Shown: positions 16,547 through 24,983 of the stretch, one piece after another | Numbering within the stretch: the first letter of the stretch is position 1 | Layout: the number at the start of each line of letters is the position of its first letter | Assembly (NCBI GenBank): GCA_910579675.1 | Contig: CAJTUF010000014.1 | Location: forward strand, 1-64,000 | Length of the DNA: 64,000 nt | Origin: an uncultured Muribaculaceae bacterium | GTDB lineage: Bacteria; Bacteroidota; Bacteroidia; Bacteroidales; Muribaculaceae | Direction of reading: 5' to 3' | The notes under the pieces: model-generated | Database searches by the model: none | The model's input: the letters and a program-made list of their open reading frames with translations, nothing else | What the model was told of the DNA's origin: nothing | Position numbers and translations under genes: made by a program

Positions 16547-18246
16547 TGAACTTCTATACTGACAATCCCGATCTGCGGCACCATCTCTCCCACCCCCTGA
16601 TGGAGAAAATCGTTGCTCTTAAGGAGCGCGATTACACCGATGCCGAAAAATATGATTACGCTCCCCTCGACTACGCCGACGCCATGGACTCCTACAACAA
16701 GGTGCTCGAAGTGGTGGGCGAGCTCTGCGGCACCACCATCAACGACAATGCCGAGGGTGTCGACCATCAGGGTCCACGCGTTGAAAACAACCGCGTGATC
16801 TATGCCGACGGAACAAAGGAAAACCTTGAGCTCTGCCGCAAGGCCGGTCTCATGGGCATGGCTATGCCCCGCCGCTATGGAGGCCTCAACTTCCCCATCA
16901 CCCCCTACATCATGGCTGCCGACATCGTGAGCCGCGCCGATACCGGGTTTGAAAACCTCTGGGGTCTTCAGGACTGCGCCGAGACCATCTACGAATTTGC
17001 CAACGAAGACCAGCGCCAGCGCTTCATCCCCCGCGTATGCGAGGGTGAGACCATGTCGATGGACCTCACCGAGCCCGACGCCGGCTCCGACCTCCAGAGC
17101 GTGATGCTCAAGGCCACCGAGCAGCCCGACGGCACCTGGCGCCTCAACGGTGTGAAGCGTTTCATCACCAACGGCGACTCCGACATCCATCTCGTGCTCG
17201 CCCGCTCGGAAGAGGGCACCAAAGATGGCCGCGGCCTCTCGATGTTTATCTACGACAAGCGCGACGGTGGCGTCAACGTGCGCCGCATCGAAAACAAGAT
17301 GGGCATCAAGGGATCGCCCACTTGCGAGCTCACCTACAAAAACGCCAAAGCCGAGCTTTGCGGCCAGCGCCGCCTCGGCCTCATCAAGTATGTGATGGCC
17401 CTCATGAACGGAGCCCGTCTCGGCATCGCCGCCCAGAGCGTAGGTGTGAGCGAACGCGCATACCGCGAAGCACTCAGCTACGCCAAGGAGCGCCGCCAGT
17501 TTGGCAAGGCCATCATCGAGTTCCCCGCTGTATATGAGATGCTCGCCGTGATGAAAGCCCGCCTCGATGCTTCCCGCACCCTCCTCTACGAGACCGCCCG
17601 CTTTGTCGACATGTACAAGATCTACGAAGACATAGCCCGCGAGCGCGATCTCTCCAAGGAGGAGCGCGCCGAGATGAAGCGCTACAGCAAGCTCGCCGAC
17701 GCCTGCACCCCACTCGTGAAAGGCCTCGGCAGCGAATACTGCAACCAGAACGCCTACGACGCAATCCAGATTCATGGTGGCTCAGGCTTCATGAAAGACT
17801 ACGCCTGCGAGCGTGTGTACCGCGATGCACGCATCACCTCTATCTACGAAGGCACCACTCAGCTTCAGGTCGTAGCTGCCATCCGCCACGTCACCACCGG
17901 CACCTACCTCAACATGATGCACGAATATGAGTCGCGTCCGGTCAACGACAAGCTCCAGCACATCCACGAAATCCTCGTCGGCCTCACCACCGAATATGAG
18001 CACGCCGTGGCTACCGTTGCAGGTGCCAAAGATCAGGCCTACCTCGACTTCATGGCACGTCGCCTTGTAGAGATGGCCGGCGGAATCATCATGAGCTATC
18101 TCCTCCTCGACGACGCCAACCGCAACGACTCGTTTGCCCACAGCGCCGAGGTATATGCCAAGATGACTCAGGCCGACGTGGCAAAGCACGCCGAGTTTAT
18201 CCGCAGCTTCGAGCCCTCTCAGCTCAGCGCCTACAAGCCTGAATAA
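16546..18246 (+). CDS. acyl-CoA dehydrogenase
   Basis: A 566-residue flavoenzyme that oxidises (or, with Etf, reduces) acyl-CoA. The flavin region reads MDLTEPDAGSDLQS near residue 166. The substrate/FAD domain includes RRQFGKAI near 318, and the catalytic glutamate sits in SIYEGTTQLQ near 430, the position used by short-chain enzymes. About 120 extra residues follow the catalytic domain, longer than the ~380-residue butyryl-CoA type, as in the AcdA/C-terminal-domain group. The operon with etfBA supports electron exchange with Etf. Physiological substrate and direction cannot be told from sequence. Confidence 0.93.
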   Translation: MNFYTDNPDLRHHLSHPLMEKIVALKERDYTDAEKYDYAPLDYADAMDSYNKVLEVVGELCGTTINDNAEGVDHQGPRVENNRVIYADGTKENLELCRKAGLMGMAMPRRYGGLNFPITPYIMAADIVSRADTGFENLWGLQDCAETIYEFANEDQRQRFIPRVCEGETMSMDLTEPDAGSDLQSVMLKATEQPDGTWRLNGVKRFITNGDSDIHLVLARSEEGTKDGRGLSMFIYDKRDGGVNVRRIENKMGIKGSPTCELTYKNAKAELCGQRRLGLIKYVMALMNGARLGIAAQSVGVSERAYREALSYAKERRQFGKAIIEFPAVYEMLAVMKARLDASRTLLYETARFVDMYKIYEDIARERDLSKEERAEMKRYSKLADACTPLVKGLGSEYCNQNAYDAIQIHGGSGFMKDYACERVYRDARITSIYEGTTQLQVVAAIRHVTTGTYLNMMHEYESRPVNDKLQHIHEILVGLTTEYEHAVATVAGAKDQAYLDFMARRLVEMAGGIIMSYLLLDDANRNDSFAHSAEVYAKMTQADVAKHAEFIRSFEPSQLSAYKPE

Positions 18247-18273
18247 GAAAGCGGCCACAAACCACAGAACAGC

Positions 18274-18318
18274 AGCAATCCCGCCTGAGCTAAACAGCTG
18301 AGGCGGGATTGCTTTTTT
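18274..18318 (+). terminator. rho-independent terminator of the etf operon
   Basis: AGCAATCCCGCCT (18274-18286) pairs with AGGCGGGATTGCT (18301-18313), an inner AGC/GCT part extends the stem, and TTTTTT follows. Confidence 0.88.
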
Positions 18319-18360
18319 CAGATCAGACAAGTCGGGAACGGATCCGACCCGTCCGTCCCA

Positions 18361-18400
18361 AAAAATGCGACGACCCGAAGCAAAAGAGGCTTCGGGTCGT
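18361..18400 (-). terminator. terminator of tRNA-Cys
   Basis: ACGACCCGAAGC (18370-18381) and GCTTCGGGTCGT (18389-18400) form a perfect 12-base stem with a 7-base loop. On the minus strand a run of T (18366-18359) follows shortly after. Confidence 0.8.
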
Positions 18401-18410
18401 CATGACGGGG

Positions 18411-18481
18411 AGGTACCTAGCAGAATCGAACTGCTGTAAACGGTTTTGCAGACCGGTGCCTAACCACTCGGCCAAGGTACC
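18411..18481 (-). tRNA. tRNA-Cys (anticodon GCA)
   Basis: The minus strand gives acceptor stem GGTACCT/AGGTACC (perfect), a long D arm with GAGTGGTTAGGC, anticodon stem ACCGG paired with CCGTT-type bases around TCTGCAAAA with anticodon GCA, and T arm AGCAGTTCGATTCTGCT. CCA is not encoded. It has a perfect promoter and its own terminator. Confidence 0.92.
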
Positions 18482-18523
18482 ATTGAGTGGATTGCCGCCA
18501 TCTCTATCGCGGCTTTGCGGTTG

Positions 18524-18555
18524 CAAAGGTAGCCACTATATTTCATTCCACCAAA
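18524..18555 (-). promoter_or_regulatory. promoter of tRNA-Cys
   Basis: On the minus strand TTTG (18555-18552), 20 bases, TACCTTTG (18531-18524) is an exact match, 43 bases upstream of the tRNA. Confidence 0.75.
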
Positions 18556-18725
18556 TTTTTCTCCACTTTTTTATTCATAACGCCATTTTTTGTATCATGA
18601 TTGGGGCATACTACATTCCAGCTCCAAAACTTTTGCCCTCTTAGCAGTGTTTAACGATTATTAAACATAACAACTGGCCTCTGGCCGCCAACACACACAT
18701 AATCACAAACACCACATCAACGGAA

Positions 18726-19331
18726 ATGAAATTAATCATCACCTCGGTCGCAACAGCAGCCCTCGCACTCACCATCGTCTCTTGCTCCACTCAGGAACGC
18801 GCCCAACATTCCGAAATGTCGCTCGCTTCCAAGATTGAAAACGCCTCGAATCCCGATTCGGTCAAGGCTTATGTCAACTCAGCAAAAGAGCATATCGACA
18901 AGCTCATAGCCGATGGCGATCTTGTGGCCGCAAAAGCATATCTCGACAGCATACAGCCCGTAGTTGAGAAAAAAGATCCGGCCATGGTTCACATCTTCAC
19001 CCCCACCAAAGCTGAAATGGCCAAAGCTGAAGCCAAAGCCGCCGCAGAGGATGCCGCCGAAGCTATGCGAGAGGGCGCCGACACTGTAGCCTCAAAAGCC
19101 TCCGACCTGCTCGACAAGACCACCGAGGCCGCCAAAGCTACCGCAAAAAATGCAGCCGACAAAGGCGCGGAAATCGTGGATAAGACCAAGGAAAAAGGAG
19201 CCGACATCGTGGACAAGGCCAAAGACAAGGGCCAGGATCTGACCGAAAAGGCCAAAGATGCCGTCAAGAAAGCCAAGGAAGAGGCCAAAGAGAAAGCCGA
19301 AGATATCCGCAAGGCTGTCGACGACAAGTGA
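18726..19331 (+). CDS. lipoprotein with long Lys/Ala/Glu helical repeat
   Basis: A 201-residue exported protein. The signal sequence ends in the lipobox-like IVSC at residue ~20, so it is probably lipid-anchored. From about residue 95 the protein is almost only Ala, Lys, Asp and Glu with near-repeats of about 11 residues (for example DKTKEKGADIVDKAKDKGQ), typical of LEA-like or apolipoprotein-like amphipathic helices and coiled coils. It lacks any enzymatic motif. It is followed after 68 bases by a porin and may be cotranscribed with it. A spacer or envelope-tethering role is possible but not shown. Confidence 0.78.
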   Translation: MKLIITSVATAALALTIVSCSTQERAQHSEMSLASKIENASNPDSVKAYVNSAKEHIDKLIADGDLVAAKAYLDSIQPVVEKKDPAMVHIFTPTKAEMAKAEAKAAAEDAAEAMREGADTVASKASDLLDKTTEAAKATAKNAADKGAEIVDKTKEKGADIVDKAKDKGQDLTEKAKDAVKKAKEEAKEKAEDIRKAVDDK

Positions 19332-19399
19332 CCTCCACGCCCATCTACAATCACAACCTCTTATACACACCGAGCCCAAACCAAATTCTGTCATCCGTT

Positions 19400-20704
19400 A
19401 TGCCGTCACTTCCGATCAAAGCCGCCGGTGCATTAGCTGCCGCCTATCTTCTCATCCCCGCCATGGCAACAGCTGCCACCCCAGCCGCGCAAGACACCCT
19501 CCTGATTCCTGAAAGAGTAATCTCCCTTTCAGGCTCTACCGACAAAGCCAAAGACCTCATTGCCATACTCTACAACCGCCAGGAGCTTCACCACTCCGAC
19601 CCATCGGCTCCCCGATTCCTTTTTGTCGACAGCAAAGGGCGCGTGGCTCTCGGCATCGGCGGCTATGTGAAGGGCTCCGTGCAATACGATTTCAGAGGCT
19701 CGATCAACGACGGCTCATCGTTTACCACCTACGACATCCCAGTGCCATCCGATCCTGCCCAACGCGAGGCATTTTTCGCCAATGCCAACCACTCCACCCT
19801 CTTCCTCCAGATGCTTGGCCGTACCGATCATTTCGGCACCTACGAGATGTATATCCAGACCAACTTCTCGGGAGGAGGTCCAGGAGCATATGGGCTTAAG
19901 CTCAAACAGGCGTATTTACGACTCGGATATGTCACCGCAGGTCTTACCAACTCAACATTTGTCGACGGAGCCGCAGGCACTCCCACCATCGACGATCAAG
20001 GACCGTCAGGTGAAGTGGGCGCCAAAAACATTCTCCTGCAATACCGTCCTCGCCTCACCGAGCATATCACAGCAGCCGTATCGGTCGAAAATCCATCGGC
20101 CTCATATACCCTCGACGATAACGTGAAGGCCATAAGCCAGCGCGTCCCCGACATTCCGGTGTTTATCCAATACGCCTGGGGAGGGGGCGAGTCGCACGTG
20201 CGCCTATCGGCCCTACTCCGCAATCTCTCCTACCGCGACCTCGTGGCCGGCACCAACCGGTTCGCTACCGGTTGGGCGGCCCAGCTATCCGGCGCCATAT
20301 CATTTGCTCCGGCTTTCCGCCTATACTATCAAGGCGCATATGGCCATGGGTACGGACGATACGTCAACGATCTCGCCGAGGCCGATGCCGACCTCATACC
20401 GTGTGCCGACAAAGCGGGACGCATGCACGCCCCGGCTATGAGCAACTTCGAGCTTGGTCTCCAATACAACTTCTCACCAAAGGCCTATATAGCTGGCGCT
20501 TACTCTCAGGCTCACCTGTATGAAGCCACCCATCTCGGGCCAGACACATATAAGCGCGGCCAGTATGTGACAGTGTCAGGATTCTACAACATCATAAGCG
20601 ACTTCACGATAGGCCTGGAATATCTCCACGGATCCCGGACCAATGTTGACCACTCCCACGGCTCTGCCAACCGCGTCATGGGCATGATGAAGCTTTCATT
20701 CTGA
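19400..20704 (+). CDS. DcaP-like outer-membrane porin
   Basis: A 434-residue exported protein with a signal peptide at the chosen ATG (19400) and cleavage near ATAA. After a short helical stretch (residues ~35-60, STDKAKDLIAILYNRQE) come barrel strands such as ALGIGGYVKGSVQYDFRGS and TYEMYIQTNFSGG, ending in MMKLSF with a terminal aromatic residue. The order and motifs resemble the DcaP trimeric porin family, channels for small anionic solutes. The call is by pattern only. The longer frame from GTG 19328 overlaps the lipoprotein stop and does not look like an export leader. Confidence 0.7.
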   Translation: MPSLPIKAAGALAAAYLLIPAMATAATPAAQDTLLIPERVISLSGSTDKAKDLIAILYNRQELHHSDPSAPRFLFVDSKGRVALGIGGYVKGSVQYDFRGSINDGSSFTTYDIPVPSDPAQREAFFANANHSTLFLQMLGRTDHFGTYEMYIQTNFSGGGPGAYGLKLKQAYLRLGYVTAGLTNSTFVDGAAGTPTIDDQGPSGEVGAKNILLQYRPRLTEHITAAVSVENPSASYTLDDNVKAISQRVPDIPVFIQYAWGGGESHVRLSALLRNLSYRDLVAGTNRFATGWAAQLSGAISFAPAFRLYYQGAYGHGYGRYVNDLAEADADLIPCADKAGRMHAPAMSNFELGLQYNFSPKAYIAGAYSQAHLYEATHLGPDTYKRGQYVTVSGFYNIISDFTIGLEYLHGSRTNVDHSHGSANRVMGMMKLSF

Positions 20705-20742
20705 TCCCTGATCCCACCCCACACCCTCCGGCCGTTGCCTGC

Positions 20743-20766
20743 GGCTTCCTCCATAAGGCGGAAGCC
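20743..20766 (+). terminator. weak hairpin after the porin
   Basis: GGCTTCC (20743-20749) pairs with GGAAGCC (20760-20766) around a 10-base loop. No T tract follows, so terminator function is uncertain. Confidence 0.35.
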
Positions 20767-20861
20767 CGGGCACGAACCGTTTGGGGATGTCTCAACTTCT
20801 CTTTTTTAACTAAAATAGATAAATTTAACATTCCTTTATCTCCTCGCGTTGTTTAAAAATA

Positions 20862-20869
20862 TAACTTTG
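20862..20869 (+). promoter_or_regulatory. -7 box of the Bat operon
   Basis: TAACTTTG matches TAnnTTTG and is 46 bases upstream of moxR. The -33 element is not clear. Confidence 0.5.
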
Positions 20870-20914
20870 TTTCACCAAATTGACCCATACTGATATCCCC
20901 ATCATCATCTCTTT

Positions 20915-21910
20915 ATGAGCGAAAACGTTAACATCCGCGAGCTCAACGAGCTCGTAGCCGGCAAGAGCCAGTTTGTCGACCTCGTGCTCCGGGGCATGGA
21001 CCAGACAATTGTCGGTCAGAAACACCTCGTGGAGTCACTCCTCATTGCTTTGCTGGCCAATGGCCATGTGTTGCTCGAAGGTGTGCCCGGTCTGGCAAAG
21101 ACTCTTGCCATCAAGACCCTCGCACAGGTTATTGATGCCAAATACTCCCGAATACAGTTCACCCCCGACCTGCTCCCCGCCGATGTGACAGGCACCATGA
21201 TCTACAGCGTCAAAAACGAGTCATTCCAGATCAAGCGGGGCCCCATCTTCGCCAACTTTGTCCTCGCTGATGAGATCAACCGCGCCCCTGCCAAGGTGCA
21301 GAGCTCACTGCTTGAGGCCATGCAGGAGCGTCAGGTCACTATCGGTGATTCCACTTTCGCTCTCCCCGAGCCTTTCCTTGTGATGGCCACCCAGAACCCC
21401 ATAGAGCAGGAAGGCACCTACCCCCTGCCCGAGGCTCAGGTCGACCGTTTCCTCCTCAAGGTTGTCATCGGCTACCCGACCAAAGATGATGAGCGTCTCA
21501 TCATACGCCAGAACATAGCCCCCGACCGCAAGGAGATCCGCCCCCTCCTACGTCCTGAAGAGATTATAGAGGCCCAAAAGGTTGTCGACAGCATCTATGT
21601 CGACGAAAAGATTGAGCGATATATTGTCGATATTGTGTTTGCAACCCGCTATCCGGCCGATTATCAACTCCCCGATCTCAAAGACATCATCTCTTTCGGT
21701 GCTTCGCCACGTGCATCAATCTCGCTGGCCCGCGCTTCGCGTGCCTACGCATTTATCCACGGTCGTGGATTTGTGGTGCCCGAAGATGTGCGCGCCGTGG
21801 CCCACGATGTGCTCCGCCATCGTATCGGCCTGTCCTACGAAGCCGAGGCGCAAAACATCACCACTGATGAGATCATCTCCGAGATTCTCGACAAGATCGA
21901 GGTACCCTGA
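20915..21910 (+). CDS. moxR: MoxR-family AAA+ ATPase of the Bat operon
   Basis: A 331-residue AAA+ ATPase thought to act as a chaperone for von Willebrand factor (VWA) proteins. Walker A is GVPGLAKT (56-63), Walker B is LADEINRAP near 115, and the sensor-1 asparagine lies in MATQNPIEQEGTYPLPEAQ near 155. A C-terminal lid with ASPRASISLARASRAYA follows. It heads eight co-directional genes that end with batE. A MoxR gene beside DUF58 and VWA genes is a known arrangement, and Bacteroides aerotolerance operons start this way. Confidence 0.95.
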   Translation: MSENVNIRELNELVAGKSQFVDLVLRGMDQTIVGQKHLVESLLIALLANGHVLLEGVPGLAKTLAIKTLAQVIDAKYSRIQFTPDLLPADVTGTMIYSVKNESFQIKRGPIFANFVLADEINRAPAKVQSSLLEAMQERQVTIGDSTFALPEPFLVMATQNPIEQEGTYPLPEAQVDRFLLKVVIGYPTKDDERLIIRQNIAPDRKEIRPLLRPEEIIEAQKVVDSIYVDEKIERYIVDIVFATRYPADYQLPDLKDIISFGASPRASISLARASRAYAFIHGRGFVVPEDVRAVAHDVLRHRIGLSYEAEAQNITTDEIISEILDKIEVP

Positions 21911-21930
21911 TCGAAACACCACTTCGCCAC

Positions 21931-22806
21931 ATGGAAGCATCCGACCTGCTTAAAAAGGTAAGAAAAATCGAAATCAAGACCCGCGGATTGAGTCAAAACA
22001 TCTTCGCGGGTGAATATCACACGGCCTTCAAAGGGCGTGGCATGATGTTTTCGGAGGTGCGCGAATATCAGTATGGCGATGATATCCGCGACATCGACTG
22101 GAATGTCACGGCACGCCACAACCACCCCTACGTCAAGGTGTATGAAGAGGAGCGGGAACTCACCGTCATGCTACTCGTCGATGTCAGCCGATCACGCCTC
22201 TTCGGCGCCGTCGGCGAGCCAAAGCGCGAGATGATTGCCGAGATCGCTGCCACCATCGCTTTCTCGGCCATTCAGAACAACGATAAGATAGGCGTTATTT
22301 TCTTCTCCGACAGAGTGGAGAAATTCATCCCGCCAAAAAAAGGACGCAAGCACATACTGTTTATCATCCGCGAACTGCTCGATTTCAAACCTGAGCACTC
22401 CGCCACCGACATAGCTTGTGTGCTTCGCTACTTCACCGACGCGCTTAAAAAACGCGCCACCACTTTCCTCATCTCCGACTTCATCGATCAACACGACTAC
22501 TCCAAAGCGCTCTCAGTGGCCCGAAACCGCCACGATGTCATAGCCCTTCAGGTCTACGACAAGCGCGACAGCCAGATGCCCGACGTAGGTCTCATCCGTC
22601 TTGCCGACCTTGAGACCGGTCGCGAGCAGTGGATCGACACTTCGTCGAAGAGAGTCCGCAGTTCATACAACAAATGGTGGTATGAACGCCAGCAGGCCAT
22701 GACCGAGACCATGCGCAAAGCGCGCGTAGATGTCTCATCCGTGTCGACCGACGAAGACTATATTGCAGCCCTTATGGCCCTCTTCCGCCGCCGTGGCAAC
22801 CGCTGA
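21931..22806 (+). CDS. DUF58 domain protein of the Bat operon
   Basis: A 291-residue protein without a signal peptide. The DUF58 hallmark YQYGDDIRDIDWNVTARHNHPYVKVYEEERE lies at about residues 47-77, here given in parts: GDDIRDIDW and VYEEER. A VWA-like fold follows with LLVDVSRSRLFG near 88. DUF58 proteins accompany MoxR ATPases and VWA membrane proteins. Their biochemical role is not established. The gene starts 20 bases after moxR. Its stop codon lies inside an 8-base-stem hairpin at 22800-22819. Confidence 0.92.
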   Translation: MEASDLLKKVRKIEIKTRGLSQNIFAGEYHTAFKGRGMMFSEVREYQYGDDIRDIDWNVTARHNHPYVKVYEEERELTVMLLVDVSRSRLFGAVGEPKREMIAEIAATIAFSAIQNNDKIGVIFFSDRVEKFIPPKKGRKHILFIIRELLDFKPEHSATDIACVLRYFTDALKKRATTFLISDFIDQHDYSKALSVARNRHDVIALQVYDKRDSQMPDVGLIRLADLETGREQWIDTSSKRVRSSYNKWWYERQQAMTETMRKARVDVSSVSTDEDYIAALMALFRRRGNR

Positions 22807-22819
22807 CCCCCGTCAGCGG
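22800..22819 (+). other. hairpin over the DUF58 stop codon, followed by a pyrimidine tract
   Basis: CCGCTGAC (22800-22807) and GTCAGCGG (22812-22819) form a perfect 8-base stem with a CCCC loop that covers the TGA stop. After it, 22851-22918 is almost only C and T. There is no T tract directly after the hairpin, so transcription probably continues. It may mark an mRNA processing or pausing site inside the operon. Confidence 0.5.
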
Positions 22820-22938
22820 CCACAGCCCCGACCGACGGTACTTTTCCGGTCATTCTCCTTTCTCCGACTCTCTCCCTCCCATTTCTCCCTCCCCTCTCTT
22901 CTCACCCATTCCCCCCCCGACTGTACATTTTCCGGTAT

Positions 22939-23985
22939 ATGCATATCACGTCATTTCGCTCACGGCTTCTCTCCGTCGCCTCCGCCCTCTCGCTATGGGC
23001 GGCGGGATCGGCCATGGCGGCCACCCCCGACATAACCGTCAAGGCCTCTCTCGACTCCGCCACCCTCGAGATGGGGCGCAAAACGGCCATCCACGTCGAA
23101 GTGTTTGGCACGATCAATGCCTCCGACTCCTCTGCCACTGCTATTGAGCTCAATATCCCCGACTCGCTGAAGTCGGCACTTGAAGTATCGGCCATCACCG
23201 ACCCCGAAGTGTCGGATCTCGGCAACGGAAGAGCACGCATCCTGCGCGATATCATCATCCAAGGGTTTGACTCCGGTGTATACACACTTCCCCCGGTGTT
23301 GTATCTCACCCCCGACTCCGCTTTCCCATCCAATGAAACGGTGCTCAAAGTTTATCCCGTCGCTGTTGATTCGCTTAAAAGCATCCACGACTATGCCGAC
23401 GTTGTTGCTCCAAACAGGCAGATTCTCGACTATCTGCCCGACTGGATGGCCCGCTATTGGTGGTGGATTCTCATCGCTCTTGTAGTGATCGGCGCCGGAG
23501 CTTATATCTGGTGGCGTAAGAAGCAGGGCGCTTCCATAATCCCGGCCACACCCGTCAAGAAAGAAAACCCGGTCGACGCGGCGCTCCGTCTGCTCGGAGA
23601 ACTCCGCGAAGAGAAACTATGCCAGCGTGGAGAAGAGAAACTCTACTATACCCGCCTCACCGACATACTGCGCATATACTTGCGCGACCGTTTCGGCATC
23701 AACGCCATGGAGATGACCTCGACCCAGATACGCCGTGCCCTTCGCGACAACGAGGCCACCCGCATGAGCACCGACCTCATGAGCCGCATCCTCGAGATGG
23801 CCGACTTCGTGAAGTTTGCAAAAGTGCGCCCTCTCCCCGACGACAACATCGCCGCCATGAATCAGGCCGTGAAGTTTATCGACGACACCCGTCCGGCTCC
23901 CGAGCCTGAGACTCCCGCTGAGAATGTCGCCGATGCCACTACGGCCAAATCATCCGACAATTCACCTAAAGCTCCCAAGTCATGA
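22939..23985 (+). CDS. Bat operon single-pass membrane protein (DUF4381-like C-terminus)
   Basis: A 348-residue protein with a signal peptide (cut near AMAA), a ~140-residue periplasmic beta-rich domain resembling the Ig-like part of BatD proteins, one membrane helix near residues 173-193 (WWWILIALVVIGAGAYIWW) and a basic cytoplasmic domain. That domain has LYYTRLTDILRIYLRDRFGI, as seen in DUF4381-like and BatD C-terminal regions. It sits between DUF58 and batA and overlaps batA by four bases (ATGA). Most likely it is an adaptor in the Bat complex. Confidence 0.8.
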   Translation: MHITSFRSRLLSVASALSLWAAGSAMAATPDITVKASLDSATLEMGRKTAIHVEVFGTINASDSSATAIELNIPDSLKSALEVSAITDPEVSDLGNGRARILRDIIIQGFDSGVYTLPPVLYLTPDSAFPSNETVLKVYPVAVDSLKSIHDYADVVAPNRQILDYLPDWMARYWWWILIALVVIGAGAYIWWRKKQGASIIPATPVKKENPVDAALRLLGELREEKLCQRGEEKLYYTRLTDILRIYLRDRFGINAMEMTSTQIRRALRDNEATRMSTDLMSRILEMADFVKFAKVRPLPDDNIAAMNQAVKFIDDTRPAPEPETPAENVADATTAKSSDNSPKAPKS

Positions 23986-24968
23986 CATTCGCCAACCCCG
24001 ATATACTCTGGGGGCTTCTCATCCTGGTCCCCTACGTGGCATGGTATATATGGAAGCGCGGACGCCTCCATGCTTCAGTAGCCGTGTCGTCGCTCGTGCC
24101 GTTTGCCAAGGCACGCACTTCGTTCCGGGCTCTACTGCTCCATGCCATGTTTTTTGTCCGGCTTGCAGCAATAGCCGCCCTTATAGTGGTGCTCGCCCGA
24201 CCCCAGACACGCGACCGTTGGAGTTCGACCTCCACCGAAGGCACCGACATTGTCATAGCCCTCGACCTCTCCACCTCAATGCTCGCACGCGACTTCAAAC
24301 CCGACCGCTTCGAGGCCGCCAAGCAGGTGGCAGCGCAGTTTGTGGCGGGTCGCGAGAGCGACAATATCGGCGTGGTGATTTTTGCCGGTGAAGCTTTCAC
24401 CGCTGTGCCCATGACCACCGACCGAGCTCTCCTTGTCAACTACATCAACGACATACGCATGGGTATGCTCGAAGACAACACCGCCATCGGCGACGGCCTC
24501 GCCACCGCTATCAACCGCATCAAGGAGGGTAAAGCCAAAAGCAAGAGCATCATTCTGCTCACCGACGGCTCCAACAACACCGGCATCGTCGCCCCGGCTA
24601 CCGCAGCCGAGATCGCCCGCAAATATGGCATCAAGGTCTACACCATTGGCATCGGGCGCAACGGCATGGCCCCATACCCCACCGAAAATGAGTTTGGTCG
24701 CATCGAATATGTCAATATGCCGGTAGTGATCGACGAAGCTACCCTGCAGTCGATAGCCTCCACTACTGGCGGTCGTTACTTCCGCGCCACCGACAATAAT
24801 GTGCTATCCGATATCTTCCAGGAGATCGACGCCCTCGAGAAGACCGCCATCGACGTGAGAAATTTCACCCATACCGAGGACAATTTCCTGCCATGGGCGC
24901 TCCTCGCTTTCGCGCTCCTCGCTTTCGAGCTCCTCATGCGCACAACAATACTTCGCTCACTCCCCTGA
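23982..24968 (+). CDS. batA: BatA, VWA-domain membrane protein
   Basis: A 328-residue inner-membrane protein. An N-terminal helix pair (FANPDILWGLLILVPYVAWY and residues ~53-72) is followed by a VWA domain with a complete MIDAS site: DLSTS (95-99), a threonine in PMTTD and the aspartate in LLTDGSNNTG. A C-terminal helix (LLAFALLAFELLM) closes it. BatA and BatB are paralogous components of the aerotolerance complex described in Bacteroides fragilis. Its start overlaps the previous stop, and batB follows after 15 bases. Confidence 0.95.
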   Translation: MTFANPDILWGLLILVPYVAWYIWKRGRLHASVAVSSLVPFAKARTSFRALLLHAMFFVRLAAIAALIVVLARPQTRDRWSSTSTEGTDIVIALDLSTSMLARDFKPDRFEAAKQVAAQFVAGRESDNIGVVIFAGEAFTAVPMTTDRALLVNYINDIRMGMLEDNTAIGDGLATAINRIKEGKAKSKSIILLTDGSNNTGIVAPATAAEIARKYGIKVYTIGIGRNGMAPYPTENEFGRIEYVNMPVVIDEATLQSIASTTGGRYFRATDNNVLSDIFQEIDALEKTAIDVRNFTHTEDNFLPWALLAFALLAFELLMRTTILRSLP

Positions 24969-24983
24969 CCACCACCCCCTCAT

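Noticed and set aside
16525..17775. 416-residue minus-strand open frame across the acyl-CoA dehydrogenase
   Set aside because: Overlaps a well-supported gene and has no recognisable domain.
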